Origin: JANXSD01 sp043758125
GTDB lineage: Bacteria > Bacteroidota > Bacteroidia > AKYH767-A > OLB10
Direction of reading: 5' to 3'
Assembly: GCA_043758125.1 (NCBI GenBank)
Contig: JAYVOC010000117.1
Span: forward strand, 1-33,481
DNA length: 33,481 nucleotides
Below are positions 14,853-25,900 of the stretch, piece after piece. The notes under the pieces were generated by a model. It had not been told where the DNA came from and searched no databases. It saw only the letters and a program-made list of their open reading frames with translations. The position numbers and the translations under genes are program-made. Every line of letters starts with the position of its first letter. Position 1 is the first letter of the stretch.

Positions 14853-17800
14853 TTAGTCAGCGTATTCTCTTAAATCAACAGGAACAACAGTCGTTACACC
14901 TGGCTCTGCCATAGTGATTCCATACATCAAGTCAGTAGCAGCCATCGTCTTTTTATTATGAGTGATAATGATGAATTGCGACTCAGTACTAAAAGTTTTA
15001 ATGATGTTGTTAAACTTATCAATGTTATTATCATCAAGAGGAGCATCAACCTCATCGAAAATACAAAATGGAGCAGGTTTCAAAAGATAAATTCCAAACA
15101 ATAATGCTGTAGCAGTAAGTGTTTTTTCTCCACCAGATAATTGATGAATACTTAATGGTTTCTTGCCTTTGGGTTGTGCAATAATATTGATGTCCGACTC
15201 CAATGGATTAGCAGCATCTGAAATTATTAAATCGCAATTATCGTCTTCTGTAAATAAAGATCTAAATACACGAATGAAATTCGCACGTACATGAGTAAAT
15301 GCATCCATGAAAACAGTGCGCGCTTGCTCATCAATTTCATTGATCGTTTTTAGTAAGGCATCTTTTGCATTTTGTAAATCTGTCTTTTCTTTTACGATGA
15401 AATCATAACGTTCTTTAATTTCTTTGTATTGTTCAAGTGCCATTGGATTTATTGGTCCAAATTCACCAACTCTCTTTCTTAATTGTTCTGCACGCGGACG
15501 TAATTCTTCTTCCTTCAATTCCTCATCAGGAGCTGTTTCAATTAATTCATTTATATCAATATTGAATTCAATACTTAATCGCTCTTTTAAAGAGTTCATT
15601 TGTAATTTGAGTTCATTTAGTTCATCATGAACATTCTGTAATATTGAATCAGTTTGTTCTTTGTGTTTTCTTAAATCTTGTAATCGTTTCTCCTCAGTTT
15701 CAATAATTGTTTTTGATTGAAAATATGATTTATCTGCTGATTGAAATTGTTGTTCAAAATTAACTCTTTCTTCTATCATTTGTTTTAATGCACCGTTTGT
15801 AGTTTCTAATCCTGTCATTAATTGATTAGTTTGTGACACTACAGATTCTAATTCCGCACCATACTGTTCTTTATTTTTCAATAAAGTTGTCGACTGATTT
15901 GTACGATATCCTAAATCACGAATAATATTTTGTATTCTATTTTGTTGTTGTAATAAAACAATATTTTGTTGATTAAATATTTGCGATTTCTCCCCTGACT
16001 CTTTTTGTAATTGAGCCGAATGTTCCTGCAATACATTTAATTGTTGAATTAAATTCTCTAATCGCTGGCGTAAAATTTCCGGTGATAATTCTGGATTCTC
16101 TTTTTCCTCATCCATCACTCGCGTAATTGTTGCGAGATCACCTTCTAGTTTTTCTATGGCACGTTTCGATTGCTCCATATTGTTGAAAAGAAAATCACGA
16201 TTACTTTGAAGCGAATTCACATGACCACTCAATCGAATAAATTCGCTTTCTTGCTTACTGATTTGCTGTTGCGTTTGTTGAATCTGATTTTTCACATCTG
16301 CAATACTTTGATCAGCTTGCTTAATCTGTTCGCGGTACTGTTCAATAATCAATTCATGTTGTTTAACTTCTTCCGCAAGTTTTTCTAGATTTCTAAATTT
16401 ACCTGTACGTTTCCCATCAAATAAGCCAATTGAACCACCACCAATTACGTATTTCTGACGAAGGAAATTCCCACTTTGTGATAATACTACTAATGATTGA
16501 TCGTCGTTTATTTCAAATTGATTTATTGCTCGTTCATTTTCTAAAACATAAACATGACCTAATAATAAATTGAAAAGATTTTCATAGCGCGGATTTTTTT
16601 CTACAACTTGTAATGCCGGCATGCATCCAGTTAATGAGACTTGTGATTTGTTATTATAATTTCTCAATGAATCTAAAACAAAGAAGTGTGCACGACCTTT
16701 TGCTGATTCTTTCAACAACTGCAATGCGGCCCAAGCTTCATCCATTGATTCAACAACAAAATGATTTAAATAGGGATCAAGATAATTTTCAATTGCCACT
16801 TTAAAAGCTTCATCACAAACTATTATCTCTGATAACAATGGAGCTTGTTTAAAACGATCGTGATTCTTCTTTAAGTATCTAATTGATTCTGGATAACCTT
16901 CCATCTGTTCAAGCAGATTTTTTGTTAACTGGTATTCGTTATGACGAGCATCCATCTTGCGTGATTCAGCTTGTAAAACTTGATTCAATTCACGAAGTTG
17001 TAATTCTGTAATTTTAATTAGCTCATCAAACTCCAAACGATGTTGTTTAAGTTTTCTTAATTCTCCATCAGCAATCTCTTTTTGAGGAGTATGTTCGTTC
17101 AACTGGCTTTCTAAATCTTCGAGTCTAGCTTTATTTTCATCTTGTTGAAATACTAATCGCTTTAATTCTTCCTGAATCGAATTATAACGCGTATGTCTCA
17201 CCGCTTGCTTTGTTTCAAATTCATTTATTGAAGATCTCAATTGATAAATCTGTTGGTTTAATTCCTTAATGGAAACCAATGACGATTCATATTGATGCTT
17301 GCTTTGTTCCGATTCCGATTTTAATCGTGTAACATCATCTTCTAACTTTTTTAGGTGCTCTTCTTCACGAATCTTTTCTTCGTTTAATTGAACAATCGTT
17401 GCATCAACTTCTACCAAACTACGATCGTCTTGCTCAGTTTGTTGTTGTAATTGTTTTTGTTTTTCTAATAAATAATTTAATCGTTCGTTACGATTTTTTT
17501 CTTCGTTTTCGAACCGTGATATTTCAATCAGTTTTTCATTTAGTATTTTCTGAACTGATTGTAATTGTTTTTCTTTTTCAGTACTATCTATTTTTATCTC
17601 TTGAAGGTGTATTTCTAACTCTTCTAATTCAATTTGCAATTTCGAGCGTGACCCACTTTGTTCTTGATCTCTATTTTGTAAGTGCTCTAGCGATTCACGA
17701 TGATTTTTAATGCTGAATAGCGCAAGTTGTGTACTTACAGTTTTGTATTCTTCACGCAAACGATAATAACGATCTGTTTTTTTCGCTTGACCTTCTAATT

Positions 17801-18410
17801 GCTTTAAACTTTTCTCAATTTCAAAAAGTAAATCATTAACACGATTTAAATCTGAATCTGTTTCTTCAAGTTTTTGAAAAGTTTGACGTTTACGAATTTT
17901 ATATTTCGAGATGCCAGCAGCCTCTTCTAACAAAGTTTTAATGGTACTGTTACGATCTTTAAGAATATCATCAACCATATTTAATTCAATGATTGCATAA
18001 GAATCTGGACCAATCCCAGTATCAAGAAATAAATCATTGATATCTTTTAATCGACACGTGATACCATTTAACTGGTACTCGCTTTCTCCTGATCGATACA
18101 ATCGACGTGTAATGGCAACTGTAGTATATTCTGTTGGAAGTACACCTTTGTTGTTTTCAAAAGTTAAGCTTACCTCGGCAAGATTTGCTGGTTTGCGGGT
18201 TTTTGTTCCGTTAAAAATGATGTTCTCCATCTTTTCTGATCGTAACATTCTAGTCTTTTGTTCTCCCAAAACCCAGCGCATAGCGTCTACTACGTTAGAT
18301 TTGCCAGAGCCATTTGGTCCTACAATAGCAGTTACACCTTCGTCAAAGTGTATCGTTACCTTGTCGCCAAAACTTTTAAAACCCTTAATTTCTAGTGATT
18401 TCAGTCTCAT
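14853..18410 (-). CDS. smc: Chromosome segregation protein SMC
   Basis: SMC is the coiled-coil ATPase of bacterial condensin, which compacts and resolves sister chromosomes. At 1185 residues it has the full architecture: Walker A GPNGSGKS at 31-38; the Q-loop WVLGEQ; a long Gln/Glu/Lys-rich coiled coil (about 170-500); a globular hinge (about 510-660, containing LPLLSE-type and GGGSIG segments); a second coil (about 670-1000); then signature LSGGEKTL at 1091-1098 and Walker B CIFDEVDAPLDD with Asp1119 and Glu1120. Head motifs are intact. scpA and scpB are not in the window. ATG start at 18410. Its promoter is not clear: the 256-base upstream region holds an AGCAGA/TCTGCT hairpin (18451-18468) but no good minus-strand -7 box. 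Confidence 0.98.
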   Translation of the reverse strand: MRLKSLEIKGFKSFGDKVTIHFDEGVTAIVGPNGSGKSNVVDAMRWVLGEQKTRMLRSEKMENIIFNGTKTRKPANLAEVSLTFENNKGVLPTEYTTVAITRRLYRSGESEYQLNGITCRLKDINDLFLDTGIGPDSYAIIELNMVDDILKDRNSTIKTLLEEAAGISKYKIRKRQTFQKLEETDSDLNRVNDLLFEIEKSLKQLEGQAKKTDRYYRLREEYKTVSTQLALFSIKNHRESLEHLQNRDQEQSGSRSKLQIELEELEIHLQEIKIDSTEKEKQLQSVQKILNEKLIEISRFENEEKNRNERLNYLLEKQKQLQQQTEQDDRSLVEVDATIVQLNEEKIREEEHLKKLEDDVTRLKSESEQSKHQYESSLVSIKELNQQIYQLRSSINEFETKQAVRHTRYNSIQEELKRLVFQQDENKARLEDLESQLNEHTPQKEIADGELRKLKQHRLEFDELIKITELQLRELNQVLQAESRKMDARHNEYQLTKNLLEQMEGYPESIRYLKKNHDRFKQAPLLSEIIVCDEAFKVAIENYLDPYLNHFVVESMDEAWAALQLLKESAKGRAHFFVLDSLRNYNNKSQVSLTGCMPALQVVEKNPRYENLFNLLLGHVYVLENERAINQFEINDDQSLVVLSQSGNFLRQKYVIGGGSIGLFDGKRTGKFRNLEKLAEEVKQHELIIEQYREQIKQADQSIADVKNQIQQTQQQISKQESEFIRLSGHVNSLQSNRDFLFNNMEQSKRAIEKLEGDLATITRVMDEEKENPELSPEILRQRLENLIQQLNVLQEHSAQLQKESGEKSQIFNQQNIVLLQQQNRIQNIIRDLGYRTNQSTTLLKNKEQYGAELESVVSQTNQLMTGLETTNGALKQMIEERVNFEQQFQSADKSYFQSKTIIETEEKRLQDLRKHKEQTDSILQNVHDELNELKLQMNSLKERLSIEFNIDINELIETAPDEELKEEELRPRAEQLRKRVGEFGPINPMALEQYKEIKERYDFIVKEKTDLQNAKDALLKTINEIDEQARTVFMDAFTHVRANFIRVFRSLFTEDDNCDLIISDAANPLESDINIIAQPKGKKPLSIHQLSGGEKTLTATALLFGIYLLKPAPFCIFDEVDAPLDDNNIDKFNNIIKTFSTESQFIIITHNKKTMAATDLMYGITMAEPGVTTVVPVDLREYAD

Positions 18411-18514
18411 CTGAAACGCGTATTTAATTATTATTAGAGGAAATGATAAAAGCAGAAATTGATCTGCTAATGGTTATCTTCACAATTACGGAATGTTTTA
18501 CCATTTTTGCAAAC

Positions 18515-18544
18515 TTGATATTTCATTTCGGAAGCTTATATTTG
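18515..18544 (+). promoter_or_regulatory. Strong consensus promoter, distal to the 150-residue protein gene
   Basis: TTG (18515-18517), 19 bases, then TATATTTG (18537-18544): an exact match with ideal spacing. Transcription would begin near 18549, about 118 bases before the next gene. An 8-bp inverted repeat, TTGATATT (18515-18522) with AATATCAA (18563-18570), surrounds the box. Confidence 0.55.
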
Positions 18545-18654
18545 AAAGCGATCTTCATTTGCAATATCAAAGCCTTAACTGTGTTTGATGTCTGGCAAAA
18601 GTAAAAAAGGAAGTCGTTATTGCCATCAAATACTGAATTGCTGTTGAAAAATTA

Positions 18655-18662
18655 TAACTTTA
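18655..18662 (+). promoter_or_regulatory. Proximal -7-like box (TAACTTTA)
   Basis: TAACTTTA has one mismatch to TAnnTTTG and ends exactly four bases before the ATG at 18667, the spacing seen at era and pnuC. There is no TTG at the usual distance. Confidence 0.3.
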
Positions 18663-18666
18663 GCTC

Positions 18667-19119
18667 ATGGAAATAAAATTTTTGGTCTACTTAGTGGCTG
18701 GAATCATTTGGTTTATCTTCAATAATAAGAACAAGGTAAAGAAGGAATCAACTACAAAAGTTGATTTAGTGAGACCTGTTTTAGTACAAACTAGTTCTAC
18801 GCAATCGCAAAACATTGATAAACAGGCAAGCGCAAATAGAATTACTATCAATAACTCTAAAAAAGTAATTCAAGGTGGTATGGATAAAAATTCAAAAGGG
18901 CAACCACGGCTAGAAGGAACGAAAAACAAAATATTTATTGCTCCTGAAACGGAGAAATCTGATGCTACAACAGCTTTTAAGATTATTGAAATTGACACAA
19001 ATGTTGATTATGAACAATATTCTATCGGAAATAAGATAGGAATAGACATACGAAACGGCAATTTGGACCTTCGTCAGGCAGTGGTAATCAATGAATTACT
19101 CAGACCTGTATACTTTTAA
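18667..19119 (+). CDS. Membrane-anchored protein of unknown function with a conserved-looking C-terminus
   Basis: 150 residues. Residues 3-18 form one hydrophobic segment (FLVYLVAGIIWFIF), then a basic NNKNKVKK stop, so an N-out/C-in anchor is likely. Residues about 25-100 are a low-complexity Ser/Thr/Lys/Asn linker. The end is compact: IGIDIRNGNLDLRQ, then AVVINELLRPVYF. That C-terminal block, a short helix ending in an aromatic, resembles the tail of short unnamed Bacteroidota membrane proteins and may be the functional part, for example a peptide that docks on a partner. I cannot name a function. It lies between smc (divergent) and the TonB receptor cluster. Confidence 0.65.
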   Translation: MEIKFLVYLVAGIIWFIFNNKNKVKKESTTKVDLVRPVLVQTSSTQSQNIDKQASANRITINNSKKVIQGGMDKNSKGQPRLEGTKNKIFIAPETEKSDATTAFKIIEIDTNVDYEQYSIGNKIGIDIRNGNLDLRQAVVINELLRPVYF

Positions 19120-19245
19120 AAAAAAATGACTTCAAATCATTGTAAAATACTTGGTAAGATTTGGGAATTAAATTTAATTGTTCCTATTTTTACCCGCAGT
19201 CTTTATTAACTAAATATTAACACCAGCTGACACAAACCTAACTCT

Positions 19246-22200
19246 ATGATAAGGAACGTCTACTTAACCCTTGCATTATTACTCTTTACTGGTCTTGGAG
19301 CTTTTGCTCAATCGGGATCTATTAAAGGGAAAATTTATGACAAGGCTACAAAAGAGCCTCTGGCATTCGCCAGTGTAGTTGCAGAAATTAACGGTGCACA
19401 ACTCGGGGGAGCACAATCCGATTTTGATGGTCAGTTTTCCATCAAGCCATTGCAACCCGGAAAGTATTCTTTAAAAATCAGTTACGTTGGATACAACGAT
19501 CTGATAATTACTGATGTACTAGTTTCAATTGACAAGATCACTTTCCAAGATCTTGTATTATCAAAAAAGGTAATTGAAACAAAAACAGTTGAAATTGTAT
19601 CTTATAAAGTGCCTTTGATTGAAAAGGGTAACACTCAAACAGGTGCAACAATTACTAGAGAAGAGATTCAAGCTGCACCAACTCGTGATGTAAAATCTGT
19701 TGCTGCTCAGGCTGCGGGTGTTACTCAAAAAGATGAAGGCGATGCTGTCAACATCCGTGGAGGCCGTTCAAGCGCAACTGATTATTATATTGATGGAATC
19801 CGTGTTCGTGGTTCTGAGCGTTTGCCGCAATCAGGTGTTGAACAAGTTACTGCTATTGTTGGTGGAACTCCAGCTCAATATGGTGACGCTACATCAGGTA
19901 TCATTAGTATCACTACAAGAGGCCCTTCACAAAAATTTGAAGGTGGAGTAGAGTATGTTACTTCTGAACTTTTTGATAAGTACGGTTACAACCTTGTCTC
20001 TGCAAATCTATCTGGCCCAATCTTGAAAAAGAAAATCGAAGGCGGTGGAGAAAAGGCCATGTTAGGATTCTTTCTTTCTGGTGAATTGCAAGCTGAAAAA
20101 GATGCTGACCCATCTAGCATTGGAGTATATAAATTGAAAGCTTCTAAACTTGATGAATTAAAGGCTAACCCAATTATTCCTTATACAACAGGTCCTAATT
20201 CTTATGGCTATCATTTTGCTGAGGAATATTATCATGCAAATGACTTTGAGCAATCTAAGACAAAAAACAACCAAAAAGCAAAATCTTATCGTTTAAATGG
20301 TAAAATTGATTTTCAACCTTTAGATAATACAACGATTACTTTAGGTGGTAGCTACAATAGAGATAAAAACAGGGGTGGTTATAACTTTGATCGTGAACTT
20401 TATAATTTCGAGGAAAACCCAGAAGCTATTACAACAGATTACAGAGTCTTTGCACGCCTAACGCAACGAATTGCTTCAACATACAAATCAGAAAAAGATG
20501 CCAATGCATCGTTATTCCGTAATGTTTTCTTCTCTATTCAAGCTGAATACGGCAAGAATTTATTGACCAACCAAGATCCTAACCACAAAAAAGATTTCTG
20601 GAGTTATGGATATTTTGGTAAGTTCCACAATGAACGTAAATTAATTCATTTACTTGACTATGATTCAACTGCTATTGGTGGTCCAGCAGGTACCCATAAC
20701 GGTTACACTAATAACTTTGATTATACTCCAGTTGGTGCAAATCCAACTTCAGAACAATATAATAATATCGCGTATGATTTTTATAAAGCAAATTCTGGTC
20801 TAACAACTTTCAATAGTATTAATGTATTAAGTGGTATTGGTGGAATTCCTAATGGCTTTGTTGATTTATTCCGTCCATTAAATGTAATGGGAGAATGGGA
20901 AGCGATAGGAAGTGCTCGTAACGTTTATGCAACAACAGATAATGATAACTATAGAATAACAATTGGTGGAAGTACTGATATAAAGAATCATTCGATAAAA
21001 GTTGGTTTCGAATTTGAACAACGTATCGATCGTCAATATCAAAATCGTCCACGTGGGTTGTATCAGTCTGGAAGAGCATTAGCAAATAAGAATTATATTG
21101 CTGCGAGTCGCTCAAACCTTCTTAACATAGATACGATTGTTAACCCAGTTTCTGGCGTAATAGAAATTTACTCGAATTTTGGAAGTGGTTATTCACCTGA
21201 TTCAGTAGAAGGTGTAGCTGTTGAAGGTTTTTATGAAAATGTGCGTAAACAAAATTCAACAAGCAATACACAGTATCTCGATTTTGATGCTTTAAGTCCT
21301 GATAAACTAGACATTAAAATGTTTAGTCCAGATCAATTGTTGCAATCAAATCTTGTTGATTTTTATTATGGTTATGATATCTATGGTAATAAAACAAACG
21401 ACAAATCAAGTTTTGTAGATTTCTTTACGCAAAAGTCTAACGGAAATTATACTAGATCAATTGGTGCATTTCGTCCTACATACATGGCAGGATACATCCA
21501 AGATCAATTTGCAATTGATAACCTTAACTTCAATATCGGATTACGTATAGATCGTTTTGATGCAAATCAAAAATCAATAAAGGATAAATATTTGTTTTTA
21601 GATTCGTATAATGTTGGCGATTTCCCTGGTGGAATTCCAAACAAACCTGACAATATCAAGGATAATTACATTCCTTATTTAGGTGTTGCTGGGGATATAA
21701 CAACTTTAGCAGGTTACAGAAATGGAAGTACATGGTATGACTTAAATGGAGTAATTGTTTCAGATCCAGATCTTATAGCAACAACAACATCTACAGGTAA
21801 ATTATATCCTCTTGTTAAACCAGATGCAGGAACCGTTGCTGATAAGAATTGGAATATCGCTGGTGTATTTGAAGATTACAAACCTCAAATATCTATTATG
21901 CCTCGCATCGCATTTGCATTCTCAATTACTGATGAAGCTCAATTTTTTGCACATTACGATGTATTGACTCAGCGCCCATCTTCAAACCTTCGTAATGATC
22001 CTATAGATATTTACAATTATCAAAAATCAGGATCAGGTGATATCAATAATTCATCACTAAAGCCAGAACGTACAACAGATTATGAATTAGGATTTAAGCA
22101 AGTTTTAAGTAAAAGTTCTGCGCTAACAATTTCTGCTTTTTATCGTGAAATGAAAAACATGATTCAAATTACTAATGTTAAAAATGCAGCGCCTTACACC

Positions 22201-22953
22201 TATAGAAGTTGGGATAATATCGACTTTGGAACAGTAAAAGGATTCTCTTTCAGTTATGACCTTCGTCGTACAGGTAATGTTCGATTAACAGCTAATTACA
22301 CATTGCAATTTGCACAAGGAACAGGTTCTGGATCAAATTCAAACGTAGAGTTAACAAATACCGCTCAACCTAACTTGCGATTAATACTTCCTCTTGATTT
22401 CGATCAACGTCATACATTCTCTGTTTCGATGGATTATCGTTATGGTGAAGGATCAAATTATAACGGACCTTTAATTGGAGGAAAGCCAATTTTAGAAAGT
22501 TTTGGTGTTAATGCGGTATTCAAGGCTAATTCTGGAACTCCGTATACACGTCAATCACGTGCTACTCAAGAAGGTGCTGCAATTGGATGGCAAAGTAACG
22601 GTGCAAGAAAAGTTCAAGGTACTGTAAATGGTGCGCGTAATCCTTGGCAATTTCGAATTGATCTTAAAATCGATAAGGATATAGCAATCAAGGTTTCTGA
22701 TAAGAAAAAGGCTAATATTAATGTATATCTTCAAATCCAAAATGTATTGGATACAAGAAACATTGTGAATGTTTATCGTGCAACAGGTAATGCTACCGAT
22801 GACGGATTTATTAAATCCCCTGATGGTCAGCAGCTATCTGCAACTCAAACAGATTCACAAGCATTTATTGATCAGTATTATATCAAATTGCAGAATCCAG
22901 ATAACTACAGTTTACCGCGCAGGTCACGTATCGGCGTTCGCTTTGACTTTTAA
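19246..22953 (+). CDS. TonB-dependent receptor with carboxypeptidase-like N-terminal domain
   Basis: A 1235-residue outer-membrane receptor. A signal peptide (about 1-21) is followed by a CarboxypepD_reg-like beta-sandwich (about 24-110: GSIKGKIYDKATKEPLAFASV, ending ISYVGY), a plug domain (about 125-235, with NIRGGRSSATDYYIDGIRV from residue 169) and a 22-strand-type barrel to the terminal FDF. Canonical SusC-like features (a TonB box with SusD downstream) are not present; no susD-like gene is adjacent. Instead it is followed by a huge secreted protein and a PorV-like protein, a combination typical of type IX secretion-linked clusters. Substrate unknown. Either it imports something bound by the neighbouring protein or it helps assemble that protein at the surface. 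It begins a probable three-gene operon; no convincing promoter is seen in the 126-base upstream gap. Confidence 0.92.
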   Translation: MIRNVYLTLALLLFTGLGAFAQSGSIKGKIYDKATKEPLAFASVVAEINGAQLGGAQSDFDGQFSIKPLQPGKYSLKISYVGYNDLIITDVLVSIDKITFQDLVLSKKVIETKTVEIVSYKVPLIEKGNTQTGATITREEIQAAPTRDVKSVAAQAAGVTQKDEGDAVNIRGGRSSATDYYIDGIRVRGSERLPQSGVEQVTAIVGGTPAQYGDATSGIISITTRGPSQKFEGGVEYVTSELFDKYGYNLVSANLSGPILKKKIEGGGEKAMLGFFLSGELQAEKDADPSSIGVYKLKASKLDELKANPIIPYTTGPNSYGYHFAEEYYHANDFEQSKTKNNQKAKSYRLNGKIDFQPLDNTTITLGGSYNRDKNRGGYNFDRELYNFEENPEAITTDYRVFARLTQRIASTYKSEKDANASLFRNVFFSIQAEYGKNLLTNQDPNHKKDFWSYGYFGKFHNERKLIHLLDYDSTAIGGPAGTHNGYTNNFDYTPVGANPTSEQYNNIAYDFYKANSGLTTFNSINVLSGIGGIPNGFVDLFRPLNVMGEWEAIGSARNVYATTDNDNYRITIGGSTDIKNHSIKVGFEFEQRIDRQYQNRPRGLYQSGRALANKNYIAASRSNLLNIDTIVNPVSGVIEIYSNFGSGYSPDSVEGVAVEGFYENVRKQNSTSNTQYLDFDALSPDKLDIKMFSPDQLLQSNLVDFYYGYDIYGNKTNDKSSFVDFFTQKSNGNYTRSIGAFRPTYMAGYIQDQFAIDNLNFNIGLRIDRFDANQKSIKDKYLFLDSYNVGDFPGGIPNKPDNIKDNYIPYLGVAGDITTLAGYRNGSTWYDLNGVIVSDPDLIATTTSTGKLYPLVKPDAGTVADKNWNIAGVFEDYKPQISIMPRIAFAFSITDEAQFFAHYDVLTQRPSSNLRNDPIDIYNYQKSGSGDINNSSLKPERTTDYELGFKQVLSKSSALTISAFYREMKNMIQITNVKNAAPYTYRSWDNIDFGTVKGFSFSYDLRRTGNVRLTANYTLQFAQGTGSGSNSNVELTNTAQPNLRLILPLDFDQRHTFSVSMDYRYGEGSNYNGPLIGGKPILESFGVNAVFKANSGTPYTRQSRATQEGAAIGWQSNGARKVQGTVNGARNPWQFRIDLKIDKDIAIKVSDKKKANINVYLQIQNVLDTRNIVNVYRATGNATDDGFIKSPDGQQLSATQTDSQAFIDQYYIKLQNPDNYSLPRRSRIGVRFDF

Positions 22954-22986
22954 TAAACCTTTTACCAAAACAAAATTGACAACACT

Positions 22987-25900
22987 ATGAAAATGCTTCG
23001 ATATAAGATCTTCTTAAGCTTGGTGTTATTGGCAGGTTGGTCAACATTATCCTTTGCGAAGGAGAATGTTGGTAATATACCAAAGACCCCAGTAGCAAAT
23101 ACCCACAAAACGACAGCTTCAACCTGTCCTCGTACAAATGCTGAAATTGACTTGAAAATCAATAATGTTCGCGCACGTATCCTTGACGGAGGTGATCTCT
23201 GGTGGGATCCAAATGATCCTTCAACAGGAATCTATGAAGTTCCTATTGGTTCTGGTAAAAATGTAATCTATGCAGGTTCCGTTTGGATCGGAGGAATTGA
23301 TGCTTCAGGTCAGTTAAAAGTTGCAGCGCAAACTTACCGCCAGTCTGGATCCAATGATTTTTGGTCTGGACCAATCTCAAAAGATGGAACTGGTCAATTA
23401 AATATTACTCAAAATCGCTGCAATCAGTTTGATAGATTTTGGTCGATGGATAAAGCGACTGTTCGGGATTTTGTAAAAACTGGACAAATTCCAAATTCAG
23501 CTGATGGAAAAGCGATTCAAGAATGGCCTGGTGATGGAGATGTTACAACAGGTGAATTACCAAATTTAGCTCCCTATTTTGATGCGAACAACGATGGGAA
23601 ATATAACTATTTAGACGGTGATTATCCATACTTCTTTTTTGGTAGTTCTTATCCAATTAACCCAATTACTAACAATACAGAATGTAATGATTATCTTTTT
23701 GGTGATCGTTCTATTTGGTGGGTATTTAATGATGTTGGTAATGTAAAAACTGAAACTAATTCTGATGCTATTGGTCTTGAAATTCGTGCGCAGGCTTTTG
23801 CATTTCAAACCACTGATGAAATCAATGACATGACTTTTTATAAGTACCAGATTATTAACCGTTCTAACGACTCTTTAACTCAAACTTACATCGGTGTTTG
23901 GTGTGATGCTGATTTAGGAGATGGATTGGATGATTACGTAGGTTGCGATGTTAGTTTAGGCTTAGGTTATACTTACAATGGAAAGCCTACAGATGCGGTA
24001 TATGGTGCCAATCCTCCTGCTGTAGGAATTGATTTCTTTCAAGGACCAACAGCGGATCCTGGAGATGGTATCGACAATAATCATAATGGAGTAATAGATG
24101 AATTAGGAGAAGATATTACTACTTCTAAATTTGTATATTATATAAACCAAAATGGTATTGCAACAGGAAATCCTGCTGTAACGGATGATTATTACAATTA
24201 TTTGAATGGAGAATGGTTAGATGGGCAAATTATTACGTACGGTGGTGACGGCCGTGGGGCAGGACCTGGTGCTACAAGTATTCCATGTAATTACATGTTT
24301 CCTGGCAAATCGGACGTTTCAAATCCTTTGTTCACTGAGTGGACTATGCTTACGGGAGGAATACAACCTGCTGATATGCGCTTCTTGGAATCAGCAGGGA
24401 AGTTTTCATTAGCTCCTGGAGCTGTTAATTATGTTGCTGATGGAGTTGTATTTGCTGAAGCAACAAGTGGAGGTCCTTTAGCTTCTGTTACATTGATGAA
24501 GAGTGCAGATATTGCCGCTCAAAAATTATTTAAAAGTTGTTTTCAGGTTAAAGATGGCCCTCGTGCGCCTGATTTAGCTATTCGGGAATTAGATCAACAA
24601 TTAATTTTGTCACTGGAAAACATTGATTTAACAGAAGGATTTCGTTTGTTTGATCCCAATATACCAGGTATAATTCCACCAAATGGAACGGATACGATCC
24701 CTGTTGTTTTAACTACTGATCAGAAAAGTTATTTATTTGAAGGATATAAAATCTATCAGGTTATTGATCCTACTGTTAAACCAAGTGATTTTGAAAATCC
24801 ATCCAAGGCGAAATTGATAGCTCAATTGGATTTGAAAAATAATTTTACACTCTTGGTAAATTATAAAAAAAATGATTTATTAGGTGGTATTTATGTACCA
24901 ACGCAGAAAACAGAAGTGGTTAATTCGGGTATAGTTCATACTTTCAATATTAAAAATGATTTATTCCGACAAATTCCATTATCAAATTACCGTCCGTATT
25001 ACTTCACTGTAATTGCCTATGCTGCTAATAATTTTAGACCATTTAATCAAGCTGTAGATAATTTTGAATTAAATACGCAAGCTGAACCATATCTTGCAGG
25101 AAGTAAAAATGTTTTTGTTTATTCTGGAATTCCACATAAGCAGAATGTAGATAATGGAGGAACAATATTAAATTCTAATTATGGTACTGGAATTCCTGTA
25201 ACCAGAATTGAAGGTGCAGGTAATGGAGGAAACTCACTTGACTTAACGCAATCTTCTATTGATGAGATTTTATCAAGTCCTGATCATAGAGCCTTCCACC
25301 CACAATATGTTGGAGGGCATAGTCCTGTGATAGCTTCTGTGTATGATCCAATGAAAGTTAAAGCAGGTAATTTTATTTTAGCATTTGCAGGAAATGCACC
25401 AACGGATCACTGGCAATTATATTCAAATCCTACTGATACTATTACAGGTACGATCTTAACTTATGATGCTCTTACTTTAGAGTTTCGTATTACTTCACCA
25501 ACCAGAAATCTTCCTTTAGTAAAAAATGTACCTTTTACATTAACTGGTATTTCAGGAATTACAACAACTCCGGTAGGTGTAAATTTAAATTACACATTTG
25601 TTGTGGATAGCGCTAATAATCATTTGGAGACCATAAGTGACACAGTTTATTTTCATGTGCCAAATGTTACTGGATTGTCTGGCTCAAATGCTGGTGCCCT
25701 TAAAATAACAATACCTCTTAAAAATAGTAGTTTCCCAATTGGAACAGAGACGAATAACGATGAGATTTACGAACCATCTAAAATTCGAATGAATGTTAAA
25801 AGAACAGTTCTTGAACCGGGAATTATTCCTATATCACCACTAACTAATCCAACCAATGGATTTATTGAAGGTTCAATTATCTATAGTGATCCTTCAAAAG

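Noticed and set aside
17399..17710. Antisense open reading frame of 103 codons inside smc
   Set aside because: It is opposite the strongly coding coiled-coil region; its Phe/Leu/Val-rich composition is the complement of Lys/Glu/Gln codons. The other opposite-strand frames in smc and the receptor genes have the same explanation.
18467..18526. Minus-strand 19-codon Cys-containing frame (MKYQVCKNGKTFRNC...) just before smc
   Set aside because: It faintly recalls short zinc-binding tails, but is too short, with no promoter and no second cysteine pair.
18588..18647. 19-codon frame beginning MSGKSKKGS upstream of the 150-residue protein gene
   Set aside because: It is transcribed only if the distal promoter works, has no recognisable relatives, and this length arises easily by chance.
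19233..19240. Minus-strand TAGGTTTG, an exact -7 match, before the TonB receptor
   Set aside because: It points away from the receptor and toward no minus-strand gene nearby; it is probably chance.
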